Source: Gerris lacustris
Lineage: Eukaryota; Arthropoda; Insecta; Hemiptera; Gerridae
Direction of reading: 5' to 3'
DNA length: 64,000 nucleotides
NCBI GenBank assembly: GCA_951217055.1
Contig: OX578284.1
Coordinates: 43,427,467-43,491,466 of the forward strand
Positions within the stretch are counted from its first letter, which is position 1; each line of letters opens with the position of its first letter. Shown here in pieces: positions 38,216 through 48,689 of the stretch. The position numbers were made by a program, and so were the translations under genes. The notes below the pieces were generated by a model. The model was given only the letters and a program-made list of their open reading frames with translations. It ran no database searches and was not told the origin of the DNA.

Positions 38216-41200
38216 CAATCTGCACTTTTTCTGCATCACCGACATTCTAATAAATCTTAAATTGTTACTTTTTATAAAAGTAAGTAATTAATTGAATAAA
38301 CGAATTAACGAAAAGAAAATAAATCACAGACTTAAATAATGGGATTTTGTGCGATCCTTTGTTCAAAACATCGTCGTATTTTGTGTCTAGGAGAAGCGGT
38401 CGGATAGGATGTGAAAATTTTCGTTGGGCGTGTTTGAGTAAAACGTTTGTCCCTGAACACACAAGTATTATGTTGTACCGTGAAGGATAATCGCTTCGAA
38501 AAAACGTAATTTGCGAATGGTTACAAAATGAATCAGGTCGCTGTTAGTGCAGGAAATACTCTCATCCGGCCCAAACTAGTCCACATTTAACCGCTTTTTT
38601 CACAGTCGAACCGAAAAAAATATAACAATCACAAATAAACCGACACTGAAACGATGTTTGGAAGAACGGGAGATTTAGTCGACTGTTGTTTTGTTTTCTT
38701 GTTATTATCAGTTATTGAATTGATTAACATGTAAACATGGAATTTCTAGGTTCGAGACGGGACCCACCTCGGGGCTCCCACGTCGGTTTTCTACAAAGGT
38801 TCAAGGCCCCAAACCTTCCACAATCAATACCTCACAGCCAGCTCCCGAAAACGCTTTAACACACATTTAAAACCTTACCGGACTAAGTACACATTTTTAA
38901 AGTCAAACATTACTTTAAACTGATTCGATTTTAAGAAGAATTTCATCAAATTAAAATGAAAACATCGGAAATAAAAAGAGAAATTCTAAACGAGGGCAAC
39001 ACCATTTGATTACGGGTGTGAAAAAAAGATATCTACATCAGCGGTGTGGAGCAGTGTTGCCACTGTCGACTCGAAAAATTTCCCTAACCTAAATGTCCCT
39101 CTGTATCCCCGCCTTATTTTCGACCCGTCCGCTGCCCCCTCAATCTATTACGCCCCCCCCTTCACCATTTTCATCTCGAAATATTTTTGATAAACGGCTT
39201 TATGATTGTTACTGATGCTGCTGTATCTGTATCATACATCAAAATAAAAAGTGGTTTAACGTATTCAATAAATAAAACAAACCAGTAATGTATCTTTTAG
39301 AGACCAACATATTACGAGTATTTTTAGAATATATCACGGAAAAAATTCGAGAAATAACAGTATAAAGAATGACGTCTTGTAGATATATTTAAAAGAATAA
39401 TCCACGTTGGAAATTATGCTCAATGCTTGGTGAAAAGAATAATGTACATTTGTATTTTATTGAACGATATATCTGGAACAATATAATAGTACTCCGCCAA
39501 TTATTGTGTGGCATGTTTCCTCGCGTACTTTAATTGTTTTGTTTTTAAGACCCATTACTGTCTATTTTTCCCCTCTTATTTCTTCCGAGCTTACCGAAGC
39601 ATTTTTATCGTTCTGAAAAACAATACATTTTCATCTCTCAGAACTGAAAAATTCCTTGACTGAAATCCGTTTTAGACATCAGGGGACATTTATGGTCTCA
39701 TGTCGATTGGTCTGGGAGGAAAAAAAATAAATAAATTAGGCCGTAATGGGTTGTAAAATCTAAATATCATTAACATTAACATGCGCAATAGGATACGAGA
39801 AAGCTATGTGTCATACTAAGTGGCAGACCATTTTATAAAGTTTTAAAATAAGTAACATCAATAAATCTGGACTGGAAGTATTAACTCCTATTTTTGCAGC
39901 AAATATAATAAGTTATCCGGAGAACTTTAAATATATATATTTTATGATTAAAAACAATATGTTTGACTTTTTTAAAACATTATTATTGTATAATTATATT
40001 CTATTTCTCAAGATTTTTATGTTAGTAAAATAAGCCAAATTGTACTTTGGTTTTTGGGTTCACAGTTCAAGCGACCTTAAAACCTTATATATCCATAAAA
40101 ATATAAATGTTTCGCCTTCACAATACTCTCTCCATTGTATTCTACGTATATGAAAAATAAAAAAAATGAATGAACAATATCTTTTATAACCTTTACAATA
40201 ACAAGCATTTTTAGCAACTAGTGCAAATAACAGCTAGTGAATTTATATAAGTATTTCTATATAAATAGGTATATATTTTCCAAATAACTTTAAAATAAAA
40301 TGGAACGTTTATGAATTAATAAAAATATCCTGACATATTTGGTTATTCGCATTTTTAGAGTGTTGCCAACAACGATTTATCAAAAACAAAAATAAGGTCT
40401 TCATTTATCCATCGAAAATTTATAGCATTTTTACATACATTCCTGCTAATTTTGATGTAATGTTTCGTATAAAATATAAATATGTAATATGATTTAATAA
40501 GTCAGGTTAATATCTAGTTTAGTAAATTAATAATTTAAAACATAATTTTTCAAAAATTATAATAATACCAACTCAAATTAACAAAATTTTGCTTTAATTA
40601 TGAAGTAAACAAACTCTACGTTTAGATTTTTTTATAACCTGCAGTGATAAGAATAAAATCAATAACAAATAAATAATAAATTATAACAAATTAACAGATA
40701 AAGTACAGTGTCTTGTGATGCCAGTGTTGAGTGCTGAGTGCGAGAGCAGTGACAGTGACATTGATAGTGAATGGATAGTTTTAATAATTATTAAAAGTTT
40801 GACATTTGGCTGGCATTTCCAAGTCTAATATCTGCGTTCCTGACCCAATTAGAGAATATTTATAATCTTTAGGTAAAACGAACACTTAAATAGTTTAAAA
40901 GTAAGGGAAACTTACTATCAACGTTAATCAAACAACTTTGTCATTATTAGATACTTTCGTAAGAAACAACTTGTCAATAACTTTGTTATTAATTAAACGA
41001 ACAATAGTTCTTAAATTTTGTTAATATGTAATAATAGAAAATTTGAAGAACCTCTCCTCTAAAAAAGGAATTTTACGAATCGGCTGTAAACAGAAAAATG
41101 GTCAGCGTCAGCAGTGGCCAGTGGCCTTAGCCAATAATATGAAATAAGTTGATGAAACTACAGCTACAGTACAGTTTGTGTTTATGTTGTGTGCCAAGCC

Positions 41201-41225
41201 AAATGTTTTTTTTTGTGCGTTGACA
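38216..41225. other. Divergent intergenic region between Arf6 and the 4-exon gene
   Basis: About 3 kb separates the two head-to-head genes. The stretch 38340-39180 is less AT-rich than its surroundings and is the best candidate for promoter and non-coding first exons of Arf6. A repeat copy occupies 39488-39840. The rest (39840-41160) is AT-rich with no open frame I can support. I see no clear TATA box. Confidence 0.5.
39488..39840. mobile_element. Family B copy with both inverted ends
   Basis: The left end GCCAATTATTGTGTGGCATG (39495-39514) and the right end, inverted, GACACATAGCTTTCTCGTAT (about 39791-39815) are the same family terminus facing inward. Between them an inverted piece of the 'ATTTTCTGAACGAT' and 'TGTCTAAAACGGATTTC' module is present. 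This suggests the interspersed family has terminal inverted repeats of about 35 bases. Confidence 0.55.
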
Positions 41226-41235
41226 GCGCGGGAAA
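41226..41235 (+). promoter_or_regulatory. E2F-like site upstream of start codon
   Basis: GCGCGGGAAA, on the opposite strand TTTCCCGCGC, matches the E2F/DP consensus TTTSSCGC. It lies about 50 bases before the ATG of the four-exon gene in an otherwise AT-rich region. A second match overlaps the start codon (41286-41295). Confidence 0.5.
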
Positions 41236-41283
41236 GTCAAAAAATGAAGTGGGGAGCCAATCTCTTATAACGAGGGCGATATA

Positions 41284-41332
41284 ATGGCGCGAAAATTCGA
41301 TTTAGAAGTGGTTTATTCCATTGCATCTTCAG
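41284..41332 (+). CDS. Exon 1 of the 223-aa protein gene
   Basis: Codes for residues 1-16 (MARKFDLEVVYSIASS) plus one base of codon 17. The donor is AG|GTGAAT at 41332/41333. The first intron is only 148 bases and ends at ACTTGTGCAG (41480). An alternative start inside intron 1 would give a different, hydrophobic N-terminus (MQILTICIYLTCA) but would read through a good acceptor, so I prefer the spliced form. Confidence 0.75.
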
Positions 41333-44300
41333 GTGAATTTCAGCTTTTTAAATCAAGTCCTTTTCCTATAGTGTAATAATTTACCTATTCCAATTCAACT
41401 AACTCTTGATTCTTTAACACTTTTTGATTTTGTTTGATGCTTGCAAATTTTGACGATATGCATTTATTTGACTTGTGCAGGAGAAGTTGGTTACGAGGAA
41501 TGCATGCGGGCAGGATCTCCAAGTGGAGGTAGGGAATGTGATTTCCACTGCTGTGCTCTACACGAAGAAGGAAGGAAGATAGCCGTACACAAGAGTGTGG
41601 CTACTTCACCCATACAAGATTCTCTTAGTCCACAGCATCCGGCTAGGTCGCGACCCCAGACCAAGGCACACGTCAGGTAAATCTAACTCTCTTATATCCT
41701 AATATTTCTCTCTAAACTCACAAACAACTTGAATTTAAATATTAGCATGTATCATTCATAAAAGTTTATGAATTCGTAGATATGTAATCAAATGTTATTA
41801 TGTGGAAAATAACAAAATATTTTAAAAATTAGCTGAAGCTAATGTCATTTGTTTCAACTATACGAACAAAAACTAAAACAGATAGTAGAATTAAGTAGCT
41901 AATCAAACTTTTGACAAATATGCATTCCCCGACAGCAATCGACTGGCATAGCTGATACTAACCCCTTAAGAATAACTGATGTACTCAACCTATTTAGAAC
42001 TTTTTCATAGAGTATACTCTACTCATTGGTGCTAAAATAACCTATGTCAGATAACTCAAATTCCAATGTGAAGATTGGATCTTTTAATACCAATCATATT
42101 TTGTGGTCTTAGACATCGATAATTTATGATTCATATCAATTCTAGCACAAGGCAGCGATGTAGACTATAGGTTACTCTTGCAATAAAATGTATACATCAA
42201 ATAAGCACCATCCACGAACCTATCTATTGTCATAAAAAATTGCCGTTGTTTTAGTTCCAAGGTAAATATAGTTGAGAATGTATATTATGATGGCACAAAA
42301 ATTTTGATTGATTATAATAGTTCTTTATGCATTTAGGGAGTAAAGTAAGCCATTTTTTTTACCTGAGTGAATAAGTTAGTTCTTGAGGTGAATTCATCTA
42401 TTGCACAGTTTTTCAGATTTTATTATTTTAATAAATAACAAAAATTATTAGCACTTTTAATAGCAGATATAAGAGATTCAATATTAAAAACAAATAAGAA
42501 TTGCAATTAAACTCAAATAAAAGGTTATTAAGATGCAGGTTTAAACAATGATATGCGCAAATTACAAATAAGGCCTAAAAAAAAGTGTCGCTAACCTGAT
42601 TTAACAACTTCACTACATTAGCCATTCATTCTTTACTATTTACAATATAATTAAGGTGGCAATCCTTCTTTTTCTCCCTACTTTTTGAGTTTAGGGAAGA
42701 AAAGACTTACTTTAGTCCCGCTAAACTAATCCAAAATCATAACTTTTTCTTCATAAAAAGGTAAATAAATTTTATGGCCCTTCGAGTCTGAAAAATGTTT
42801 GTCTTTAGACCATTGTCTGTCTGTCTGTCTGCCCTAAACTAATGAACTGATTTCAATGAAATTTGGTATAAATATTTAGAAATAAATATATCCTTATGTA
42901 AAACAGTTTTTTTTTTCTATCACGATAAAAAAAATATAAATGAGAATGTTTTTGCGGTAATTTTTGTGCACTGATTGATTTTTAATAATAATTTGATCAT
43001 TTAAATTCCAAAGTATGAAACCTCTAGGCGATCAATTAATTATTCATATTATCAAGCAATAATATTACTAAACATCACATTTATAAACTAGTGTAATTGC
43101 AGAATTGAAAAGAAGGTAATCACACTTCCACCTCCTTTAAAAAAAATACTCTAATGCAGTTGTGAATCTTTATAGATACAAAATGCCCCCCACATAAATC
43201 AATAAGCCCCTTAATCTCAAGTGCGACTCTTTAACAAAGTGTCTTTCATTATGCAAAGAAAGGAAGAGGGAAAAAATCAATTAGTCTTAAGTAGGAAATG
43301 AGTAATTTTCCAACCTCATATATGGTTTTTAGTTTTCACAGGCATCAGCTTTTTTCATTTCACATATTGAAAATCATTATATATCTATCTTTTCGTTTAT
43401 TTTTATTTCTTTAATTGTTATGGGCATTTGACGTCAAGTGTCATTTATACTGCAAATTATAATTTCGGTGAATTAAAACTTAAATTTATTTCTGTAGGTG
43501 CATTTCTTGTATGTAGTTTTTTAATTATTATTATTTTACAGTCATTTATAACACTAACATTTTACATTAACATAAATATTTTAATTAGTTAATTGATTAA
43601 AATCCAAAACTTTAAAGTTCCAATATATTTACAAATTTTTAATGTTTTTTTCCCAATATCTATTTTATTTATGGATCACCTCTTAAGTGAGCTTTTATCT
43701 AAGTAATTTATTGACCTATTGATTAAATACATAATGTTCACATTTTATCAAATGCTTTTATAGCCATTAATTTTACGTCCTGATCAACACTACATTAAAT
43801 TATTACAGGACAGTGGATTGACCACTTTACGCATTTACTCCATGTCATCATCCATCCATATGAAACATTAGATTTTTCGGTGTTTGTGGACCTTCACATT
43901 TTTTTGTTCTTACTGAAAATTACATTTAATAATATTATCAAATTGTCTTTTTTCCCATAGGTATTTTTTTTACTATATTATGAAATGGTTATTGGTATAT
44001 TCAAACATTCTTGAACAGCTTAATTTTTCATCTTTGTTTTCTCTTGGGAATCTAAAATATGCTCAGTATAATTAAGTACAAGTAATTCCATAGAAACATT
44101 TTGAACTACATAATTATTTTTCAAAAGAGGACATTCATTTTTTATTTAAAAATTAGTATCTAGTTAAGATATGATGCATGTAAAAATAAATTAATAAAAA
44201 ATTAAATATAATTTTGTATTTGAGTATAAAATGCCTAAAGATAATTTTTTGTAGCAAATATTGTGATTTGTACAAAAGATGTATCTTATAATTGAATTTA

Positions 44301-46924
44301 AGCGGATAATTAATTGTTAATTTTTGGTCTCTCACTTTATTACTGTATAAAGATTATTTTATTAACTCTAAAATTATTTATTTAATTTAAATAAACCATT
44401 TTTCACTGGATAAATACTTTTACACAATTAGAAATAGAATTAGATTAATGATTTTGATTATTCTAAAGGGCAGACATTGCCCTTTAGAATGGAGAACGGG
44501 AGTTTGTACTGTGCTGTACAGGTTCTTGGATATTGAAGGTGGAGGAGCGGGGACCAGGATGCAGCAGACGGGAAGGGAGGAAAGCTCGGAAAGTGAAACG
44601 GAGAACGCTGGTGAGGAGGCGGTAACAAGCGAAAAGTTCCTCCTTCTCATAGACCAACTATCCGTTGATCAGAAGAGGCATTTAAGTATTAAAGATATCG
44701 GCATTATCCTAGAGAGGCTATCATCTAAAATATTGGACGTAGAACGATTAGACAGGTAATAAATGTCAACTAATCGTTTTTATTTATACATTATATTGGA
44801 CAATGAATGTATATTTTCAGAATGTGTACAGATAGTGATGTGTATTTGTCTCGATCAATTGTCTTTTTGTTGTTTGGGACATTTTAAACATTCAACATGG
44901 CATTTTGTTGTTTTTTTTTTTTTGTTTTTTTTTAAAAAACAAAACAGTACATCTTCACATCATTTTAGTAAAACTTTAAAGATGTTCTTTTTGAATTCGA
45001 AAACAATAATTGTCATTTTACCATTAGACTGCTTGCAGATCAATTAACCCTAGAATGCTAAATGTACGTAAAAATTACGTAAAGTTTTAGTTAAATGTGA
45101 ATCACAGAAAAACTGTTAACCACGCAATCTCCACCCTCTAGCAGTGCTTCATCTAGACCTTCCCGTTGCAGTACATACTCACTTCAGTCTCACCCAATGT
45201 GTTAGTGAGGATTGACAATTATTTTTCATTAAGTCACCATAGTATAGTTAGTCTTAAAGTAGTATACATTTCTACTTATAAATATAATAAATAAACACAT
45301 AAACAATAATAATAAATAAATATTATCAAAATCAAAATAATATAATAATAATAAAAATTCGATTAATACATAAGAGTTTGGGCTTGTTATATTTCAATCA
45401 AAATGTAATTAATTAATAAATGAACATGATAAACACATAAGTAATAAACAAACATCCAACAAATATAAATAATACATAAAAATAGAAATTTTTGCTAAAT
45501 AGTAACTTAGATTCGTGATTAGTATACTGCGTGTACGTAAAAAATACGTAAATTAGCGTTGTGCCAAAAAATAAGGTTAGCGTTGCAGGGTTATCCAACC
45601 ATTACAACGGTTTAGTCCAGAAGCTTTTGTACATGAAAGTGACTTACTTACTTTAGCTTGATGTTATTTAGTCAGCTAAAGGGTAAATTTTAACCAGTTT
45701 AATGGATTATGGGCGAGCTAGTAGTAGTAGTAGTAGTAATCTAGTACTTTCTACTAGAACGGGTAGGACGAACCATTTGTTCGAACCTTGCAATTAGGCC
45801 ATCACTTAGGCCCTTTTTACGCCCCGCGGTAGAGTGTTCCAGCCACTTCACACATCATACATAAGTACATTGTACCGCCGGAGCGAGTATGATGTGATCA
45901 ATAGTGAGCCATATAAATCAGAGTGTCACGGCGAGGAATCGAACCCCGTCTCATTCCACTCATAATTCAGTGATGGCCGAGCAGACGTGGTTTAACCCAC
46001 ACGGCCACGCTGGCTCTCATGTGCAAGCTAAGTCCTAAAGACGAACTTTGCCTTGCCAACCACCTATGTATGAGGGACATGATAAAATGAACGCATAGAC
46101 AAAATTCCAACTTGATGTTAGTAAGTCATGTTCATGTACAACGCCCACGCAGCCAACCAAAAGGAAAATTGTTTGACTACTTATCAGGATCTCTTTCAAA
46201 TGGGATTTTTACCGAAAAAAAAAAAAAAAAAATTGAGTGCAGACTGGGTTATTACAATCATGTCAAGGGTGAAAATAATTTCCCTCTAAAAAGCAAAAAT
46301 TTGGACAATGTTATGGCTTTTTTAAAATATAGCAGAATTACGACTTCGGCAAGGGGTCCTCTCTTGGTGTTTTCTCACCATCATGATATAAATGGGTAGC
46401 TACTTTGGTGAAGTGGCACCTACCCAGTTTAAATGCCAACTACTCAGTTTATACAGCTGATGGAGCTATGTAAATGCCCTTTGGCAGCTCCAAGGGCTAT
46501 TGCATCATGGATTATTATTATTAAAACTTATGTATTCATTTAATAATGGTTAAAATATGTATTTTTTTTATGAATTTGGAGACTCTAACTCCATGAACCA
46601 CTTCTTTAAGCTGATTTCAATATTGTTTATAATTATGTGTGTAAAGTTATTTATCAAAAGTGCTTCAATAAATGGGATCATTACTACTGTACAATAAAGT
46701 TATATTTTAATTGGATTTGTTTCTATTCTAGGGAAAGTGAAAGTGAAGACTGTTACAACTGGACGATTAAAGCAACGATTAGAGGCGACGTGCTCCGAGA
46801 ACTAGGAGTTATCTACAATGGCAACTACTATGCAATATCAGAGCACCCAGGGTACAAGGAGGAATCGGAAGACGCGAGAGAAGACGAACAGGAGGAAGAA
46901 GACGAAGAGGAAGATAGGATATGA
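41284..46924 (+). CDS. Uncharacterised 223-aa acidic protein, four exons
   Basis: Splicing 41284-41332, 41481-41676, 44522-44755 and 46732-46924 gives 672 bases, 223 codons plus stop, with every junction GT-AG and in phase. I do not recognise the family. The protein starts MARKFDLEVVYSIASS. Exon 2 gives a Cys/His-rich stretch (YEEC...CDFHCC) followed by three Ser-Pro sites (GSPSG, TSPIQ, LSPQH) that could be phosphorylated by proline-directed kinases. Exon 3 gives a Glu/Ser-rich linker, then a probable helical segment (EKFLLLIDQLSVDQKRHLSI, and LERLSSKILDVERLDR). Exon 4 gives a conserved-looking core (DCYNWTIKATIRGDVLRELG, YNGNYYAISEHPGY) and an acidic tail ending EEEDEEEDRI. There is no signal peptide or membrane segment, so it is probably cytosolic or nuclear. 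The reading frame, junctions and low-complexity-free core make a real gene very likely; the function is unknown. Confidence 0.85.
41286..41295 (+). promoter_or_regulatory. Second E2F-like site, overlapping codons 1-4
   Basis: GGCGCGAAAA, on the opposite strand TTTTCGCGCC, again fits TTTSSCGC. It begins on the last base of the ATG, so part of its sequence is also set by the codons for Ala-Arg-Lys. Together with the site at 41226 it suggests cell-cycle-linked transcription; this is inference from motif matches only. Confidence 0.4.
41481..41676 (+). CDS. Exon 2 of the 223-aa protein gene
   Basis: Follows acceptor TGTGCAG and ends at donor CAG|GTAAAT. Codes for residues 17-81 and two bases of codon 82, including the Cys/His cluster (EECMRAGS, ECDFHCCALH) and the TSP and LSP motifs. 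Its base composition is far richer in G+C than the flanking introns, which supports it as coding. Confidence 0.85.
41677..44459 (+). other. Intron 2 of the 223-aa protein gene, mostly unique AT-rich sequence
   Basis: Contains one short decayed repeat at 42795-42875 (GTCT microsatellite followed by a segment resembling the Helitron-like family). I see no other gene or repeat in it. Confidence 0.6.
42795..42875 (+). repeat. Decayed mobile-element fragment with (TGTC)n
   Basis: A short GTCT-type microsatellite is followed by ATGAACTGATTTCAATGAAA and TTTGGTATAAAT. This matches the order seen in the Helitron-like elements at 677, 2037, 16871 and 17864 (microsatellite, then 'GACCGATTTAGTTGAAATTT', then 'GGTATACAT'), but is far more divergent and very short. 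Confidence 0.5.
44460..44490 (+). repeat. Perfect 13-bp hairpin just before the exon 3 acceptor
   Basis: ATTCTAAAGGGCA (44460-44472) is exactly complementary to 44478-44490, leaving a 5-base loop GACAT. It ends 31 bases before the acceptor at 44521, where the branch point would be expected. In the pre-mRNA it could affect recognition of exon 3. Confidence 0.8.
44522..44755 (+). CDS. Exon 3 of the 223-aa protein gene
   Basis: Starts after ACTGTGCTGTACAG and ends at GACAG|GTAATA; 234 bases, phase 2 on both sides, so skipping it would keep the frame. Codes for the acidic linker (REESSESETENAGEE) and the predicted helices around ERLSSKILDVERLDR. The upstream intron is 2845 bases. An unusual 13-bp perfect hairpin lies at 44460-44490, just before the acceptor. 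Confidence 0.8.
45048..45590. mobile_element. piggyBac-like MITE inside intron 3
   Basis: The left end is TTAA followed by CCCTAGAATGCTAA; the right end, read inverted, is CCCTGCAACGCTAA, followed outward by TTAT (TTAA with one change). TTAA target sites and CCCT-starting ends are hallmarks of piggyBac. Each end has a subterminal ACGTA palindrome (TACGTAAAAATTACGTA at about 45064; TACGTA-AAAAA-TACGTA near 45535). At 543 bases with no transposase it is non-autonomous. Confidence 0.65.
45717..46016 (-). mobile_element. tRNA-derived SINE, near full length
   Basis: On the minus strand the element begins with a tRNA-like head: an A-box-like segment (TGGCCGTGTGGGTTAAA) and a B box (GGGTTCGATTCC) some 65 bases on. 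Then comes a body of about 190 bases and an ATTACTACTACTACTACTAC tail. A second copy of the body is at 19452-19668 on the plus strand. Flanks TGGGCGAGCTA and TGTGCAAGCTA may be an aged target duplication. It lies in intron 3, opposite to the gene. Confidence 0.8.
46022..46150 (+). mobile_element. Decayed arm of the palindromic MITE family
   Basis: Shows the order 'CAAGCTAAGTCC...AGACGAACTTTGCC...AAAATTCCAACTTGATGTTAGT'. This matches the right arm of the 575-bp palindrome at 22375-22949 ('CAAGCTATGTCCC...AGACGAACTTAGCC...AAAATTCTAGCTTGATGTTAGT'). It is much older, and the SINE at 45717-46016 abuts it, apparently inserted into it. Confidence 0.6.
46365..46525 (+). repeat. Interspersed repeat, SINE-like body, copy 1
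   Basis: Shares 'CATCATGATA..AATGGGTA.CTACTT..GTGAAGT' and 'TTTATACAGCT.ATGGA' with 58855-58965. The second copy carries a possible tRNA-like head upstream. It is in intron 3, shortly before exon 4. Confidence 0.6.
46732..46924 (+). CDS. Exon 4 (last coding exon) of the 223-aa protein gene
   Basis: Follows acceptor TTCTATTCTAG. Codes for the end of the helix region (RESESED), the core CYNWTIKATIRGDVLRELG, and a 20-residue acidic tail, then TGA at 46922-46924. A possible poly(A) signal AATAAA is at 47347-47352, about 420 bases downstream. Confidence 0.85.
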
Positions 46925-47700
46925 GGACTAAGGCAGCGGGGCCGGGACAGGAGGGGATGAATAGCACCTTCGATCAAACAGAAATACTACGGTTATTGTA
47001 CGTGTGGCAAATATAGGTACCAAGCACGGTCAAGGCACGATCCACTCTTTGATAACCATCGGATAAATTCCGAAAATATTCGTTCTAGGAAAATTAAAAA
47101 ATTTTGTTGTATTTTATAAATAATTATAAATTTAAAAAAAAGAAAAGATTAACTTTACGTTTGCATTGCATCATTGGAAATCAGTTTGCATAATTGGAAA
47201 TACGCTTATTAAACAAATCATTTAATTATTATGTTCTACCTTCTCTACTTAATCGATAATTAGTTAATAATATAAATAGGAATTTCAATCAAATTAAATT
47301 TGTTATTTTTACAAAAAATAAAAATAAAAATGACAATCAGTGCATAAATAAAAGATAGGAAGAAGAATGAATTGAGATAGAAACTTGAATCATTTAGTAA
47401 GATTCTCAAATCTCTCTCTCATTTTTTCTTCTCCATTAAGTTTCCTCGGCACTGATTGCATTTTAAAATCTGGCTTAGTAAAAATTTATTCATCAAATTG
47501 TATTCCTTTGTATATTACTCAACTGCTCAGTCTTCCCGAAATAATTTAGTCTTATAAAAGAAATTATGATTATCTGGAAAATATTAATTAAATAAATTTG
47601 AATATTTATTTAAATAATAAACAAAAGACGTCTGTAGAACGAATGATTTTAAAAAAATGAACAGAGGAATTATCTCCTTAAGTTTTTTAAAAAAAAATTG
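46925..47700. other. 3' flank of the 223-aa gene; no other gene seen
   Basis: AT-rich, with scattered poly(A) signal-like motifs (one at 47347-47352). It probably contains the 3' UTR. No open frame or repeat that I can support. Confidence 0.5.
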
Positions 47701-47710
47701 ATGATATTTT

Positions 47711-47780
47711 TCTCCAAGATACTTTTAGCCTTTATAAGGCTATCATCAGTGACCTTTATAAGGTCATCATCAGTACCCTA
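47711..47780 (-). repeat. Two tandem CTGATGAT-hairpin motifs with compensatory stems
   Basis: On the minus strand CTGATGAT is followed by GACCTT-ATA-AAGGTC (47751-47765). A second CTGATGAT is then followed by AGCCTT-ATA-AAGGCT (47727-47741), with TAAAAG and CTTGGAGA after it. The two stems differ at two positions, and both differences are compensated. Related copies are at 56895 and 59972. It is probably part of a retroelement terminus. Confidence 0.65.
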
Positions 47781-48204
47781 TAATGAATTAAACATTATTT
47801 TTTCTTGAAGAGATAATTTCTTTCAAATTTTTAGATTTTTTAATAATATTTTAAGTAGAGAAGGAATCTCAATCAAAATTTTTATTATAATTTTAGCAAA
47901 AAAAAATGAAATTTTTCAAAAGTATTTGAAATAATGATTTTGTTTATTACATAAATACTTTAAATTTTTGCTATACATATTAATGACAAAAAAGTGTTTT
48001 GTTTATTAGACAGATTTTTTTCTAAATATTTATGTTTTGTTTTAGATAAATTGGAATTATAATGGGCAATGATTGATAATATAGATAAAAAAAAACATAA
48101 AAATATATTATTTATTGCTGGTCAATAAGAAATAAATTAAATGTTTTTTAAAGGATAAAATATTTTAGTTATTAGTTTATTATAAGATTTATATTTTTTT
48201 ATAG

Positions 48205-48610
48205 GTATATCTTCACCTCCTCTTGGCTGAGAAATATGTATTTTCTCCAGATCTTGGAGGAGAAAGATGTCTCTTCTCCTCCTCTAGGTAGAGAAAGATG
48301 TCTCTTCTGCGCCTCTAAGTAGAGAAAGATGTCTCTTCTCCACCTCTAAGTAGAGAAAGATGTCTCTTCTCCACCTCTAGGTAGAGAAAGATGTCTCTTC
48401 TCCACCTCTAGGTAGAGAAAGATGTCTCTTCTCCACCTCTAAGTAGAGAAAGATTTCTCTTCTCCACCTCTAAGTAGAGAAAGATGTCTCTTCTCCACCT
48501 CTAAGTAGAGAAAGATGTCTCTTCTCCACCTCTAAGTAGAGAAAGATGTCTCTTCTCCACCTCTAAGTAGAGAAATATGTCTCTTCTCTAACTCTTAGAA
48601 TAGAGTTACA
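48205..48610 (+). repeat. 31-bp hairpin-unit minisatellite, about 13 copies
   Basis: TCTCTTCTCCACCTCTAAGT followed by AGAGAAAGATG repeats every 31 bases (for example 48301, 48332, 48363). Each unit has two nested inverted repeats: CTCTA-AG-TAGAG and AGAGA...TCTCT. Divergence grows toward both edges. Confidence 0.9.
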
Positions 48611-48689
48611 TCTCTTTACTATCTCTTGGTAGAAAAAGACATCTTGAAACAAACTCTTTGTTGAGAAACTTGTATCTTTATTCCACATT

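Noticed and set aside
44763..45047. 94-codon frame after exon 3
   Set aside because: Lies in intron 3 directly after a good donor and ends at the piggyBac-like MITE; low-complexity Phe-rich.
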